A stretch of 64,000 nucleotides of DNA, taken from the NCBI GenBank assembly GCA_002786065.1, contig NHNY01000001.1:2294001-2358000 (forward strand). Reading direction: 5' to 3'. The DNA is from Microcyclospora pomicola. Taxonomy: Eukaryota; Ascomycota; Dothideomycetes; Capnodiales. How positions within the stretch are numbered: position 1 is the first letter of the stretch; each line of letters begins with the position of its first letter. Made by a program: the position numbers and the translations under genes. Of the stretch, positions 63,819 through 64,000 are shown one piece after another. Below the pieces are notes generated by a model. That model did not search any database. It worked only from the letters and a program-made list of their open reading frames with translations, and was not told the DNA's origin.

Positions 63819-64000
63819 ATGTATGGGGAATTCGTATCTGACCAATACGTACAAAGCATTGACGTCTACCGAGCGACAGTCATGCGCCGACTCAACTGTC
63901 TAGATGAACGAGAACCGTATGAGTCGGTGGACCAATGTCAAGTGGCAATCAGCGATCTCAGTAGCCTGCGAGGGTCTCCCTGGTTCCAGTACCTTAGCAA
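63819..64000 (+). CDS. Partial gene cut by the window edge, paralogue of the 62588-63172 gene
   Basis: The frame runs open from ATG 63819 to the last base of the window (60 full codons). It aligns without gaps with the preceding gene over 43 residues: Tyr17-Arg18, Val21, Leu25, Tyr34, Cys40, Leu47, Pro54, Phe56 and Leu59 here match Tyr46-Arg47 onwards there, with the same spacing; the segment SLRGSPWFQYL matches TMHNNPYFARL. Ten of 43 positions are identical by my count and several others conservative. The function is unknown and the 3' end lies outside the window. Confidence 0.55.
   Translation, partial: MYGEFVSDQYVQSIDVYRATVMRRLNCLDEREPYESVDQCQVAISDLSSLRGSPWFQYLS

Overview
The window looks like nuclear DNA from a filamentous ascomycete (Pezizomycotina, probably Dothideomycetes). 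The reasons are short GT-AG introns of about 50-75 bp (one of about 250 bp), compact genes with few introns, and typical fungal families: a Zn2Cys6 regulator, a Kre9-type GPI protein, a GH5 exo-glucanase, an AsaB-like oxygenase and a Dal5-like permease. The class assignment is inference. I support 28 protein genes plus one cut by the right edge. I found no rRNA, tRNA or CRISPR, and no transposon or virus-derived element.

Left part (1-12.2 kb): an ACS-family permease, a MATE transporter and, tail to tail with it, an AsaB/CmcJ-like oxygenase. A CCDC124/Lso2-like ribosome factor, an NmrA-like oxidoreductase divergent from a class II aldolase-like protein, and a reticulon follow. A 3.6 kb stretch without a convincing gene leads to a Gln/His-rich Myb-like protein whose stop codon sits in the leaky TGA-CTA context.

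Middle (18.6-43.4 kb): RidA, a Ser/Thr-rich GPI protein, a small ankyrin-like protein, CCT3 (with tiny exons) divergent from a TLC-domain protein, a 961-residue Zn2Cys6 regulator divergent from the riboflavin enzyme Rib7, an aldehyde dehydrogenase, a large uncharacterised coiled-coil protein with a membrane tail, RNA polymerase III subunit Rpc9/Rpc17, a peroxisomal SCP2-type thiolase and a secreted GH5 exo-1,3-beta-glucanase.

Right part (45.6-64 kb): Arp10 divergent from Nop58, a conserved fungal membrane protein, an APH-type kinase-like protein, an Fmp42/SLC43-like transporter divergent from an acyltransferase-3 protein, a RING protein, a GNAT acetyltransferase, and a small unknown protein followed by a homologous partial gene at the edge.

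Most of the window is housekeeping: translation (CCDC124-like, Nop58, Rpc9), folding (CCT3), cytoskeleton (Arp10), ER shape (reticulon), metabolism (Rib7, RidA, thiolase, ALDH) and cell wall (GPI protein, GH5). The genes do not form one pathway. The least explained items are the possible stop readthrough in the Myb gene, the small paralogous family at the right edge, and the coiled-coil membrane protein.
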